Part shown: in pieces, positions 12,827 through 21,091 of the stretch
Position numbering within the stretch: position 1 is the stretch's first letter
How the letters are laid out: every line of letters starts with the position of its first letter
Assembly (NCBI GenBank): GCA_963851025.1
Contig: CAWKOA010000019.1
Location: forward strand, 1 to 64,000
Reading direction: 5' to 3'
Length of the DNA stretch: 64,000 nucleotides
DNA from: RYN-230 sp963851025
Lineage (GTDB): Bacteria; Actinomycetota; Actinomycetes; Streptosporangiales; Streptosporangiaceae
The notes under the pieces: generated by a model
Database searches by the model: none
What the model saw: the letters and a program-made list of their open reading frames with translations, nothing else
Told to the model about the DNA's origin: nothing
Position numbers and translations under genes: made by a program

Positions 12827-13942
12827 ATGAGGGTAGGCGTTCCCAAAGAGGTCAAGAATCACGAGTACCGGGTGGCCATCACCCCAGCCGGTGTTCTTGA
12901 GCTGACCCGGAGCGGCCATGAGGTATTCATCGAGCGGGACGCGGGGACCGGGTCCTCCATCCCGGATGAGGACTTCGTGGCCGCCGGCGCGGTCATCCTG
13001 CCCGGCGCCGACGACGTCTGGCTGACCGGGGACCTGATCCTCAAGGTCAAGGAGCCGGTCGCGGAGGAGTACCACCGGATGCGCAAGGGGCAGGTGCTGT
13101 TCACCTACCTCCACCTCGCGGCGTCGCGGCCCTGCACGGACGCGCTGCTCGACTCGGGTATCACCGCCATCGCCTACGAGACGGTCCAGCTGCCGGACAA
13201 GTCCCTGCCGCTGCTGGCCCCCATGTCCGAGGTGGCGGGCCGGATGGCGCCCCAGGTGGGGGCGCATCACCTGCAGCGCGACGGCGGCGGCCGGGGCGTG
13301 CTCATGGGCGGGGTGTCCGGCGTCTACGCGGCCAAGGTGGTGGTGCTCGGCGCGGGCGTCTCCGGCATGAACGCGGCCGCCATCGCCCTCGGCATGCAGG
13401 CCGAGGTGCTGCTGGTGGACAAGAACGTGGCCCGGCTGCGCTCGGCGGACGCGATCTACCAGGGGCACTGCCAGACCGTCGCGTCCAACACCTACGAGAT
13501 CGAGCGCGCGGTCATCGACGCCGACCTGGTCATCGGGGCGGTGCTGGTCCCGGGCGCGAAAGCCCCGGAGCTGGTCTCCGACGAGCTGGTGTCCCGGATG
13601 AAGCCCGGCTCGGTGCTGGTGGACATCGCCATCGACCAGGGCGGCTGTTTCGCGGGCTCCCGCCCGACCACGCACGCCGAGCCCACCTACCGGGTGCACG
13701 ACTCGCTGTACTACTGCGTGGCGAACATGCCCGGCGCCGTGCCGCACACCTCGACCTACGCGCTCACCAACGTCACCCTGCCCTACGTGGTCGAGCTGGC
13801 CAACCGGGGCTGGCGCGACGCGCTGCGCTCCGACCCCGCGCTCGCGCTCGGGCTGCACACCCACGAGGGCAGCCTGACCTGCGAGCCGGTCGCGGACGCG
13901 CACGGCCTGCCGTCGGTGCCCGCCAGCGAGGTCCTCAGCTGA
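12827..13942 (+). CDS. ald: alanine dehydrogenase
   Basis: NAD-dependent interconversion of L-alanine and pyruvate plus ammonium. The 371 residues match Ald: substrate residues Arg15 (NHEYR), Lys75 (LKVKEP) and His96 (YLHLAAS), the Rossmann motif VVLGAGVSGMNAA, and the catalytic Asp in VDIAIDQGGC. The mature cytosolic enzyme is usually hexameric. ATG 12827 gives the canonical start MRVGVPKEVK. It is separated from the NUDIX gene by 94 bases that show no strong terminator. The following xerD gene begins at or immediately after its stop. Confidence 0.97.
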   Translation: MRVGVPKEVKNHEYRVAITPAGVLELTRSGHEVFIERDAGTGSSIPDEDFVAAGAVILPGADDVWLTGDLILKVKEPVAEEYHRMRKGQVLFTYLHLAASRPCTDALLDSGITAIAYETVQLPDKSLPLLAPMSEVAGRMAPQVGAHHLQRDGGGRGVLMGGVSGVYAAKVVVLGAGVSGMNAAAIALGMQAEVLLVDKNVARLRSADAIYQGHCQTVASNTYEIERAVIDADLVIGAVLVPGAKAPELVSDELVSRMKPGSVLVDIAIDQGGCFAGSRPTTHAEPTYRVHDSLYYCVANMPGAVPHTSTYALTNVTLPYVVELANRGWRDALRSDPALALGLHTHEGSLTCEPVADAHGLPSVPASEVLS

Positions 13943-14001
13943 CCACGGCCGGGCCTGCCACCGTCACCGGCGCGGTCAGCCGCTATCTCGATCACCTCAC
14001 G

Positions 14002-15009
14002 GTGGAGCGCGGCCTGGCCGTGCACACGCTGGCGGCCTACCGGCGGGACCTGCTCCGCTACCAGGCCATGCTGGCCGCCCGCGGCCGGACGGTGATCGGC
14101 GAGGTCACCACGGACGACGTGGCGGCGTTCCTGGCCGGGCTGCGTGAAGGGGATGACGATCACTCGCCGCTCGCGGCCAGCTCGGCGGGCCGGGCCGTGG
14201 TGGCGGTCCGCGGGCTGCACGCGTTCGCCGCCGCGGAGGGGCTGGCCGGTTCCGACCCGGCCAGCCCGGTGCACCCGCCCTCCAGCCCGCGGAAACTGCC
14301 CCGCGCGATCGGGGTGCCGGAGGTGGAGCGGCTGATCGCCGCCGCCGGAACCCGTGCTGGGGGGACGGGTGCTGGGGGGACGGGACCCGCCGCAACGAGA
14401 GCCGCGGGAGCCGGGGACGACGGCGATGCGCTGCGCTCGCTGCGCGACCGGGCCCTGCTCGAGCTGCTGTACGGAACCGGCGCCAGGATCTCCGAGGCGG
14501 TCGGCCTCGACGTCGACGACCTGGGCTTCCTCGACGCCGCGGGGGACGGCGCGGCCCCGGGCGGGGCCGGGGCGGGGGCGCAGGCACCGCCCGCCACCGT
14601 CCGGCTGGCCGGCAAGGGCGGCCGGGACCGGGTCGTGCCGGTCGGCCGGTACGCCCGCGAGGCGCTGGAGGCCTACCTGGTCCGGGCCAGGCCGTCGCTG
14701 GCCGCCGCGGCCCGCCGGGCGTCGGCCAGCCCCGCGGTGTTCCTGAACGCCCGGGGCGGGCGGCTGACCCGGCAGGGCGCCTGGGGGGTGCTCAAGGCGG
14801 CCGCGGACCGGGCCGGCCTGGGCGGGGTCTCCCCGCACACGCTGCGGCATTCCTACGCCACGCACCTGCTCGACGGCGGCGCGGACGTGCGGGTGGTCCA
14901 GGAACTGCTCGGGCACGCCTCGGTGACCACCACGCAGATCTACACCATGGTGACCGTGGACAAGCTCCGCGAGGTGTACTCGGCCGCCCACCCCCGCGCC
15001 CTCGGCTAG
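14002..15009 (+). CDS. xerD: site-specific tyrosine recombinase XerD
   Basis: Recombinase that, with XerC, resolves chromosome dimers at dif. Catalytic residues are present: Arg in GARISEAVGL, Lys in GKGGRDRVVP, HTLRH, GH in LLGHASV, and Tyr in TTTQIYTMVT. Recognisable N-terminal sequence (AVSRYLDHLTVERGLA) extends upstream of GTG 14002, the first conventional start. The true start may be CTG 13939, which overlaps the ald stop as CTGA, or the start was lost by an indel. Two Gly/Ala-rich insertions interrupt the linker and catalytic domain, one containing a 15-bp tandem duplication (14354-14383). Confidence 0.92.
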   Translation: MERGLAVHTLAAYRRDLLRYQAMLAARGRTVIGEVTTDDVAAFLAGLREGDDDHSPLAASSAGRAVVAVRGLHAFAAAEGLAGSDPASPVHPPSSPRKLPRAIGVPEVERLIAAAGTRAGGTGAGGTGPAATRAAGAGDDGDALRSLRDRALLELLYGTGARISEAVGLDVDDLGFLDAAGDGAAPGGAGAGAQAPPATVRLAGKGGRDRVVPVGRYAREALEAYLVRARPSLAAAARRASASPAVFLNARGGRLTRQGAWGVLKAAADRAGLGGVSPHTLRHSYATHLLDGGADVRVVQELLGHASVTTTQIYTMVTVDKLREVYSAAHPRALG

Positions 15010-15134
15010 CCCGGGCTGAATTACCTGCCCATATGGGAGCGGTCCGGTGAGTCGGCTTGCCGGCGGCCAGGGCAGGCCCTAGAGTCCGGGTTCCAGCGGA
15101 GGTTTTTGCCCAGTCCGCCGGGGAGGTGCAGCAG

Positions 15135-16040
15135 ATGGTAGCAGGGGCGCACTTGATTCATGCTGAACCAGGCTCCATCGGGCCGACGGGGCGGCCTGTG
15201 CCCGCCTTCCCCGATCCGGAACCCTTGCTTCAGCACGGACCGGCGCGCATCGTCGCGGTCTGCAACCAGAAGGGCGGGGTGGGTAAGACCACCACCACCA
15301 TCAACCTGGGTGCGGCGCTGGCGGAGAACGGGCGCCGGGTGCTGCTGGTGGACTTCGACCCGCAGGGCGCGCTGTCCGTCGGCCTGGGCATCCAGCCGCA
15401 CGAGCTCGAGTACACGATCTACAACCTGCTGATGGAGCGCGGGCTGCGGGCGGCCGACGTGGTGTTCAAGACCACGGTGCACGGCATGGACCTGCTGCCC
15501 AGCAACATCGACCTGTCCGGCGCCGAGGTTCAGCTCGTCCACGAGGTGGGGCGGGAGTTCGTGCTCGGCGGGGTGCTGGAGCCGCTGCTGCCCGAGTACG
15601 ACGTCGTCCTCATCGACTGCCAGCCCTCGCTGGGCCTGCTCACCGTCAACGCCCTGGCCTGCGCGGCCGGGGTGCTCGTCCCGCTGGAGTGCGAGTACTT
15701 CGCCATGCGCGGGGTGGCCCTGCTGCTGGAGACCATCGACAAGGTCTCCAGCAGGCTCAACCCGCGGCTGGGCATCGACGGGCTGCTCGCCACCATGTAC
15801 GACTCGCGGACGCTGCATTCCCGCGAGGTTCTGGCCGAGGTGGTCAAGGGGTTCGGGGACAAGGTCTTCCACACGGTGATCAACCGCACCGTGCGGTTCC
15901 CTGACGCCACCGTGGCGGGTGAGCCGATCACCAGCTTCGATCCCTCGTCCAACGGGGCGAGTTCCTACCGGGAGCTGGCCCGGGAGGTACTGGAGCGGTG
16001 GCGGCTGGCAGTGGGCGCGGGTCCCGTCCACGGCGGGTGA
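15135..16040 (+). CDS. ParA/Soj-family ATPase
   Basis: Deviant Walker ATPase of the ParA/Soj family. The P-loop KGGVGKTTTTINL, Walker A' DFDPQGALSVGLG and Walker B VLIDCQPSLGLLT are clear. Located next to scpA-scpB, this is the second chromosomal ParA of actinobacteria, not the parAB pair near oriC; a role in chromosome organisation together with condensin is an inference from position. ATG 15135 has GGGAGG about 8 bases upstream. The stop overlaps the next gene as GTGA, so the genes are translationally coupled. Confidence 0.93.
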   Translation: MVAGAHLIHAEPGSIGPTGRPVPAFPDPEPLLQHGPARIVAVCNQKGGVGKTTTTINLGAALAENGRRVLLVDFDPQGALSVGLGIQPHELEYTIYNLLMERGLRAADVVFKTTVHGMDLLPSNIDLSGAEVQLVHEVGREFVLGGVLEPLLPEYDVVLIDCQPSLGLLTVNALACAAGVLVPLECEYFAMRGVALLLETIDKVSSRLNPRLGIDGLLATMYDSRTLHSREVLAEVVKGFGDKVFHTVINRTVRFPDATVAGEPITSFDPSSNGASSYRELAREVLERWRLAVGAGPVHGG

Positions 16041-16339
16041 GCCTGCCGGGCGTCGCCGAGCTGCTCCGGCCGGCGACGCCGGGCCCGTCCGCCCCAGGCC
16101 CGTTCTCCGGGGATGGCCGCCAGGCCAGCGGGCGTGAAGCCCACCCCCAGAAGATCACGGTCTACCTGTCCGCCGCCGAGCTTCTCGACCTCGAGCGGGC
16201 CCGGCTCGCGCTGCGCGCTTACGGGATTACCGTGGATCGTGGCAGGCTGGTACGCGAGGCACTCGCCGTGCTGCTGGCCGACCTGGACGCCGAGGGCGAG
16301 ACGAGCCTCCTGGCCGGGCGATTGCGAGATACTACGTGA
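16037..16339 (+). CDS. ribbon-helix-helix-like protein between parA and scpA
   Basis: 100-residue protein with a Pro-rich, disordered-looking N-terminus and a compact C-terminal domain from KITVYLSAAELLDLERARLAL to the end. A short beta strand with alternating polar and hydrophobic residues followed by two helices is the CopG/ribbon-helix-helix pattern, so DNA binding is likely. GTG 16037 overlaps the ParA stop. Its place in the parA-scpA-scpB operon suggests a chromosome segregation partner of ParA, but that is inference. Confidence 0.75.
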   Translation: MSLPGVAELLRPATPGPSAPGPFSGDGRQASGREAHPQKITVYLSAAELLDLERARLALRAYGITVDRGRLVREALAVLLADLDAEGETSLLAGRLRDTT

Positions 16340-16354
16340 GGTGGCGGACTGCCG

Positions 16355-17198
16355 GTGATGCGTGCGGTGACAGCTGAGCCCGGTGGTGAGGCTGCGCCGG
16401 GTACCGGCGAGGGCGGCGGGTTCGAGGTACACCTCGACGTCTTCGAGGGTCCTTTCGACCTGCTGCTCGGCCTGATCTCCAAGCACAAGCTCGATATCAC
16501 CGAGGTCGCCCTCTCCCAGGTGACCGACGAGTTCATCGCCTACATCCGGGCCCTGGCCGACGGCTGGGACCTGGATCAGGCCAGCTACTTCCTGCTGGTG
16601 GCGGCGACGCTGCTCGACCTGAAGGCGGCGCGGCTGCTGCCCAGCGGCGAGGTCGAGGACGAGGAAGACCTCGCCCTGCTGGAGGCCCGGGACCTGCTGT
16701 TCGCCCGGCTGCTGCAGTACCGCGCCTACAAGGAGGTCGCGGCGGTCTTCGCGGGCCGGATGTCGGTCCAGGGCCGCCGGTTCGCCCGGCGGGTGCCGAT
16801 GGAGCCGCAGTTCGCTGAGCTGCTCCCTGAGGTCCTGCTGGGCCTGGGCGCGGCGGAGTTCGCCGCGATCGCCGCGCGGGCCCTGACGCCCCCGCCCGGT
16901 GCCCGAGGTGTCCACCGAGCACCTGCACTCGCCGACGACCACCGTCCGCGAGCAGGCCGACATCATGGCGGCGCAGCTCAGCCGGCTCGGCCGGGCGACG
17001 TTCCGCCGCCTGTCCGCGGACTGCTCGGGGACCTACGAGGTCGTGGCCCGGTTCCTGGCGCTGCTCGAGCTGTACCGGGAAGGTAGCGTCTCGTTCGACC
17101 AGGTGACCCCGCTCGGTGAGCTGTACGTGACCTGGGTGGCCGGGACGGAGTCCGCGGAGGCCGGGACGGCTGAGGACGCCGACGAGGAAGACGGGTGA
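16355..17198 (+). CDS. scpA: segregation and condensation protein A (frameshifted)
   Basis: Kleisin subunit that bridges the Smc heads in the condensin complex with ScpB. The N-terminal Smc-binding part FEVHLDVFEGPFDLLLGLISKHKLDITEVALSQVTDEF is textbook ScpA; the C-terminal winged-helix part (EVVARFLALLELYREGSVSFDQ) is in another frame. The frame change falls at the C-run 16889-16893, where one fewer C restores ALTPRPVPEVSTEH. ScpA is needed for segregation, so I treat this as a sequence error, not a pseudogene. Its stop overlaps the scpB GTG. Confidence 0.9.
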
Positions 17199-17892
17199 GC
17201 ATGGAGGACCGGGTAGGCCCGGTGGGCGGCGACGGAGCGGCGCTCCCCGGGGACGGGGAACGTGCCGCGGACGGCGAGGCCGCCCCGCTGGACGACATGG
17301 CGGAGGGTGAGGCCGGCCCGGCCAGCCGGCGGCTGGTCCCGGCTTGCGGGCCAGCCTGGAGGCGATCCTGCTCGTGGTGGACGAGCCGGTGCCGGAGATC
17401 GTCATCGCGCAGGTCCTGGAGCGTCCCCGGGGGGAGATCGCGACGGCCCTGCGCGACCTGGCCGCCGCGTACGACGCCGAGCAGCGCGGCTTCGATCTGC
17501 GTGAGGTGGCGGGCGGCTGGCGCTTCTACACCCGGGCCGAGTGCGCCCCGGTGGTGGAGCGGTTCGTCCGGGACGGCCAGGAGGTCCGGCTCACCCAGGC
17601 CGCCCTGGAGACGCTGGCCGTGGTGGCCTACCGGCAGCCGGTCAACCGGGCCAGGGTGTCGGCGGTCCGCGGGGTCAACTGCGACGGCGTGCTGCGCACG
17701 CTCACCCTGCGCGGCCTGGTCGAGGAGGCGGGCACCGAGGCCGAGACCGGGGCCATCCTGTTCCGCACCACCGGCTACTTCCTGGAGCGGCTCGGCCTGG
17801 CCAGCCTGGAGGAACTGCCCGATCTCGCCCCCTTCCTGCCCGAGCATGTCGAGGACGTCGAGGATGCGGTCGATGAGCGCCAGGGGACCTGA
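17195..17892 (+). CDS. scpB: segregation and condensation protein B (frameshifted)
   Basis: Winged-helix partner of ScpA in Smc-ScpAB condensin. After a ~45-residue acidic, Gly-rich leader the conserved part begins LRASLEAILLVVDEPV, with the family signatures FDLREVAGGWRFYTR and ALETLAVVAYRQPVNRARVSAVRGVN, and ends ERLGLASLEELPDLAPFLPEH. Leader and body are in different frames; adding one G at 17341-17342 joins them. The GTG start overlaps the scpA stop. The C-terminus overlaps the likely rluB start. Confidence 0.9.
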
Positions 17893-18778
17893 CTCTGCTG
17901 GCCCGGGGGGGCGACCCCCGGACCGCCCCGGGATTCGCCGGCTCGGCGAGGCTCTGCTGGCCCGGGGGACGACCCCCCGGCCCCCCCGAGGGCAAGCCTC
18001 CGGCGCGCCTCCCCTCCCCGGCGAGGGCGGGGACCCGGACGACTTCGACCTGGAGGACGACGAGCGGGACAGCCTCATCGACGTGCCGGGCGGCGTGCGG
18101 CTGCAGAAGGTGCTGGCCGCGGCGGGCGTGGGCAGCCGCCGGCACTGCGAGGAACTGATCGGCGAGGGCCGGGTCGAGGTCGACGGCGAGACCGTGCGCC
18201 GGTTCGGCGCCCGGGTGGACCCGGAGCATCAGGTCATCCGGGTGGACGGGATGCGCATCCCGTCCCGCCAGGACGTGGTCTACCTGGCGCTGAACAAGCC
18301 CGCCGGGGTCCTCACGACCATGTCCGATGACCGGGGACGGCCGACGATCGCCGACTTCCTGGAGGACTACCCGGAGCGGCTGTACCACGTCGGCCGGCTG
18401 GACTACGACACCGAGGGCCTCATGCTGCTGATGAACGACGGCGAGCTGGCCCACCGCCTGGCCCACCCCAGCTACGGGGTGCTGAAGACCTACCTGGCCG
18501 ACGTGCCCGGCCCGCTGCCCCGGGACGTCGGGCGGCGGCTGCTGTCCGGCGTCGAGCTCGACGACGGGGTGGCCAGCGCGGACAAGTTCCGGGTGGTCGA
18601 GCAGGCCGGGAACCGGGCCCTGGTGGAACTCACGCTGCACGAGGGGCGCAAGCACATCGTGCGCCGGATGCTGGCCGAGGTCGGCCACCCGGTCAGCCGG
18701 CTGGTCCGCACCCACGTGGGACCCATCGTCGCTCGGGTCGCAGCGGCCGGGCACGACGCGCCCGCTGAGCACCCGTGA
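17873..18778 (+). CDS. rluB: 23S rRNA pseudouridine synthase, RluB family
   Basis: RsuA/RluB-family enzyme that isomerises uridine in 23S rRNA. After a ~60-residue low-complexity N-terminus there is an S4 RNA-binding domain (VRLQKVLAAAGVGSRRHCEELIGEGRVEVDG) and the catalytic domain with LALNKPAGVLTTMSDDRGRPT and the catalytic motif GRLDYDTEGLMLLMNDG. It follows scpB, its usual place in actinobacteria. ATG 17873 is one of three in-frame ATGs (17846, 17864, 17873) overlapping scpB. The N-terminal region is built on a direct repeat and varies freely. Confidence 0.93.
   Translation: MSARGPDSAGPGGRPPDRPGIRRLGEALLARGTTPRPPRGQASGAPPLPGEGGDPDDFDLEDDERDSLIDVPGGVRLQKVLAAAGVGSRRHCEELIGEGRVEVDGETVRRFGARVDPEHQVIRVDGMRIPSRQDVVYLALNKPAGVLTTMSDDRGRPTIADFLEDYPERLYHVGRLDYDTEGLMLLMNDGELAHRLAHPSYGVLKTYLADVPGPLPRDVGRRLLSGVELDDGVASADKFRVVEQAGNRALVELTLHEGRKHIVRRMLAEVGHPVSRLVRTHVGPIVARVAAAGHDAPAEHP
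17893..17980 (+). repeat. pair of 29-bp direct repeats at the scpB-rluB junction
   Basis: Copies at 17893-17921 and 17952-17980 both begin CTCTGCTGGCCCGGGGG. Between and after them are ATTCGCCGGCTCGGCGAGGC (17932-17951) and CTCCGGCGCGCCTCCCCT (around 17998), which resemble parts of the dispersed repeat at 39065-39179. They encode the low-complexity N-terminus of RluB. Confidence 0.65.
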
Positions 18779-18875
18779 GATAGGTGAGCTGTACGCGGCC
18801 GTCGGTCTGTAACCTGGCGGGTATCAGCGGGCCAGGAGGAAGTCCTGGGACCTGACGGCGTGAAGGAGCAGGCTG

Positions 18876-19238
18876 GTGGCGGTCAGGGCGATCCGCGGTG
18901 CGGTCCAGGTGGACGCGAACGAGCGGGCGGCGATCCTCGAGGGCACGACGGAACTCGTGGCCGAGGTCATGGCGCGTAACAGCCTGGTCACCGACGACGT
19001 CATCAGCGTGGTGTTCACCACCACCCCTGACCTCACCGCCGAGTTCCCGGCGCTGGCCGCCCGCAAGATCGGCTTCCAGGACGTGCCGCTGCTGTGCGGC
19101 ACGGAGATCGCGGTGCCGCACGCGCTGCCCCGCGTGGTGCGGCTGATGATGCACATCGAGACCAGCAAGCCCCGCTCGGCCATGCAGCACGTCTACCTGC
19201 GCGGGGCGGCGGCGCTGAGGCTGGACATCGCACAGTGA
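18876..19238 (+). CDS. aroH: chorismate mutase, AroH class
   Basis: Monofunctional chorismate mutase that converts chorismate to prephenate for Phe and Tyr synthesis. 120 residues is the AroH size, with the family features VRAIRGAVQVDAN, VFTTTPDLTAEFPALAARK and GTEIAVPHALPRVVRLMMH (pseudo-trimeric alpha/beta fold, unlike the all-helical AroQ). The GTG 18876 start has AAGGAG about 10 bases upstream. It overlaps the prephenate dehydrogenase start, so the two consecutive steps of Tyr synthesis are coupled. Confidence 0.95.
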   Translation: MAVRAIRGAVQVDANERAAILEGTTELVAEVMARNSLVTDDVISVVFTTTPDLTAEFPALAARKIGFQDVPLLCGTEIAVPHALPRVVRLMMHIETSKPRSAMQHVYLRGAAALRLDIAQ

Positions 19239-20391
19239 GTCAGCACAGTGAGATCAGCACAGTGAGCTCCCACCGGCCCGGCAGCGTCATCGTGATCGGG
19301 ACCGGCCTGATCGGGACCTCGGTCGCGCTTGCGCTGCGGCCCCGGGGCGTGGCCGTGTGGCTGGCCGACTCCGATCCGGCGTCGGCCCGGCTGGCCGCCG
19401 ACATCGGCGCGGGCACCGTGCTGCCCGGCGACGTGCCCGCGGCACCGCCGCCCGGCGGCCCGGCCGACGTCGCCGTGCTGGCCGTCCCCCCGCAGGCCGT
19501 GGCGCCGGCCCTGGCCCGCGCCCAGGCGGCCGGGCTGGCCCGCTGGTACACCGACGTGGCCAGCGTGAAGACGCTGCCGGTCCGGCAGGCCCGGGCGGCC
19601 GGCTGTGACATGACCTCGTTCGTGCCCGGCCACCCGCTGTCCGGCCGGGAGCGGTCCGGGCCGGCCGCGGCCCGGGCGGACCTGTTCCTCGGCCGCCCCT
19701 GGGTCATCTGCCCCGAGCCGCAGGTCCCGGCCGCGGGCCTGGCGGCCATCGCGGCGCTGGCCCGGGCCTGCGGCGCCGAGCCGGCCGAGGTCAGCGCGGC
19801 CGAGCATGACCGCTGGGTGGCCCTGGTCTCGCACGCGCCGCACGTGCTGTCCGCGGCCATGGCGGCCCGGCTGGCCGACGCCAGCGACGGGGCGCTGTCC
19901 CTGGCGGGCCAGGGACTGCGCGACGTGACCCGGATCGCCGCCGGTGACACCGGGCTGTGGACCCAGATCCTGGCGGCCAACGCGGCGCCGGTCGCGGACG
20001 TGCTCGCCGCGGTGGCGGCCGACCTGGCCGCGGTGGCCGAGGCGCTCGCGGACACGGCCCAGGCGCGGCCGGCCCTGGACCCGGCGGCCCCGACCTGAAG
20101 GTCCTCGCCGCCCTGCTGGAGCAGGGCGGGGCCGGGGTGGCCAGGATCCCGGGCAAGCGCGGCGCGCCCGCCCGGGCCGAGGCGGCCGTCCAGGTCGTGA
20201 TCCCCGACCGGCCCGGGGAGCTCGCCCGGCTGTTCCAGGCCGCGGGTGAGGCCGGGGTCAACATCGAGGACATCGGCATCGAGCATTCCCCCGGCCTGCC
20301 GGTCGGCGTGGCCGAGCTGACGGTCCACCCGGAGGCCGTAGACCGGCTGACGGAGGCGCTCGCGGCCAATGGATGGCCCGTGCGCCGGTAG
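19235..20391 (+). CDS. tyrA: prephenate dehydrogenase with C-terminal ACT domain (frameshifted)
   Basis: Oxidative decarboxylation of prephenate to 4-hydroxyphenylpyruvate. The Rossmann motif VIVIGTGLIGTSVALAL is near the N-terminus, the substrate loop is FVPGHPLSGRERSGP, and SHAPHVLSAAMAARL is in the helical domain. The last ~75 residues (VQVVIPDRPGELARLFQAAGEAGVNIEDIGIEHSP) are an ACT domain, the usual site of tyrosine feedback. They are in another frame, joined by adding one G at 20083-20084; as written, the first frame stops at 20098. GTG 19235 overlaps the aroH stop. Confidence 0.9.
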
Positions 20392-20401
20392 CATCGCCCT
20401 C

Positions 20402-21091
20402 GTGACCGACTGTCTCATTATTGCCGTGGACGGCCCTGCGGGGTCCGGCAAATCCAGTGCCGCCCGCGGTGTCGCACGTGGCCTCGGCCTGCGCTACCTG
20501 GATACCGGGGCCATGTACCGCGCCCTGACCTGGTGGATGCTCTCCCGCGACGTGCCGGTCAGCAGCCCCGAGGCGGTGGCCAGCCGGGCCCAGGACCCGG
20601 TCATCGAGGTGAGTACCGATCCCGGCCGCCCGGCGGTCAGCGTGGACGGTACCGACGTGACCGGCCCGATCCGGACCCGGGAAGTGTCCAACGCGGTCAG
20701 CGCCGTCGCCTCGGTGCCCGAGGTGCGTTCCCGCCTGGTCGCCCTGCAGCAGGCCATCATCGCCCGGACCTGCGCTGACGGTGCCGGGATCGTGGCCGAG
20801 GGCCGGGACATCGGCACCGTGGTCGCCCCGGACGCCCCGGTCAAGGTGTACCTGACCGCGAGCGAGAGCATCCGCGCCGAGCGGCGCAGCGCCGACCTGG
20901 CCGCCGACCCGGCGGTGACCGTGGCGCTGACCCAGGCCGAGCAGCAGCGCCGCGACCGGGCCGACGCGGCCCAGATGGCGAAGGCGCCGGATGCCGTGCT
21001 GATCGATTCCAGCGCCCTGGGCCTGGATGAGGTCATCAGCGTGATCGAGGGCCTGGCCCGCGAGCGGGCCGATGCGGCGTGGTCGCGGTGA
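20402..21091 (+). CDS. cmk: cytidylate kinase
   Basis: Phosphorylates CMP and dCMP to the diphosphates. The P-loop is AVDGPAGSGKSSAARGVARGLGLRYLDTGAMYRA, the CMP-binding region GTDVTGPIRTREVSNAVSAVASVPEVR, and the lid EGRDIGTVVAPDAPVKVYLTASESIRAERR. About 229 residues is standard. GTG 20402 gives the normal N-terminus. The stop overlaps the start of der, the conserved tyrA-cmk-der order of actinobacteria. Confidence 0.96.
   Translation: MTDCLIIAVDGPAGSGKSSAARGVARGLGLRYLDTGAMYRALTWWMLSRDVPVSSPEAVASRAQDPVIEVSTDPGRPAVSVDGTDVTGPIRTREVSNAVSAVASVPEVRSRLVALQQAIIARTCADGAGIVAEGRDIGTVVAPDAPVKVYLTASESIRAERRSADLAADPAVTVALTQAEQQRRDRADAAQMAKAPDAVLIDSSALGLDEVISVIEGLARERADAAWSR

Noticed and set aside
16355..17198. 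Programmed ribosomal frameshifting in scpA, scpB, tyrA and others
   Set aside because: No slippery heptamers with downstream structures were seen, and the shifts occur in both directions at random conserved sites, as expected of sequence error.
19957..20391. Separate ACT-domain gene after tyrA
   Set aside because: The ACT domain is the normal C-terminus of actinobacterial prephenate dehydrogenase; one missing G explains the split.
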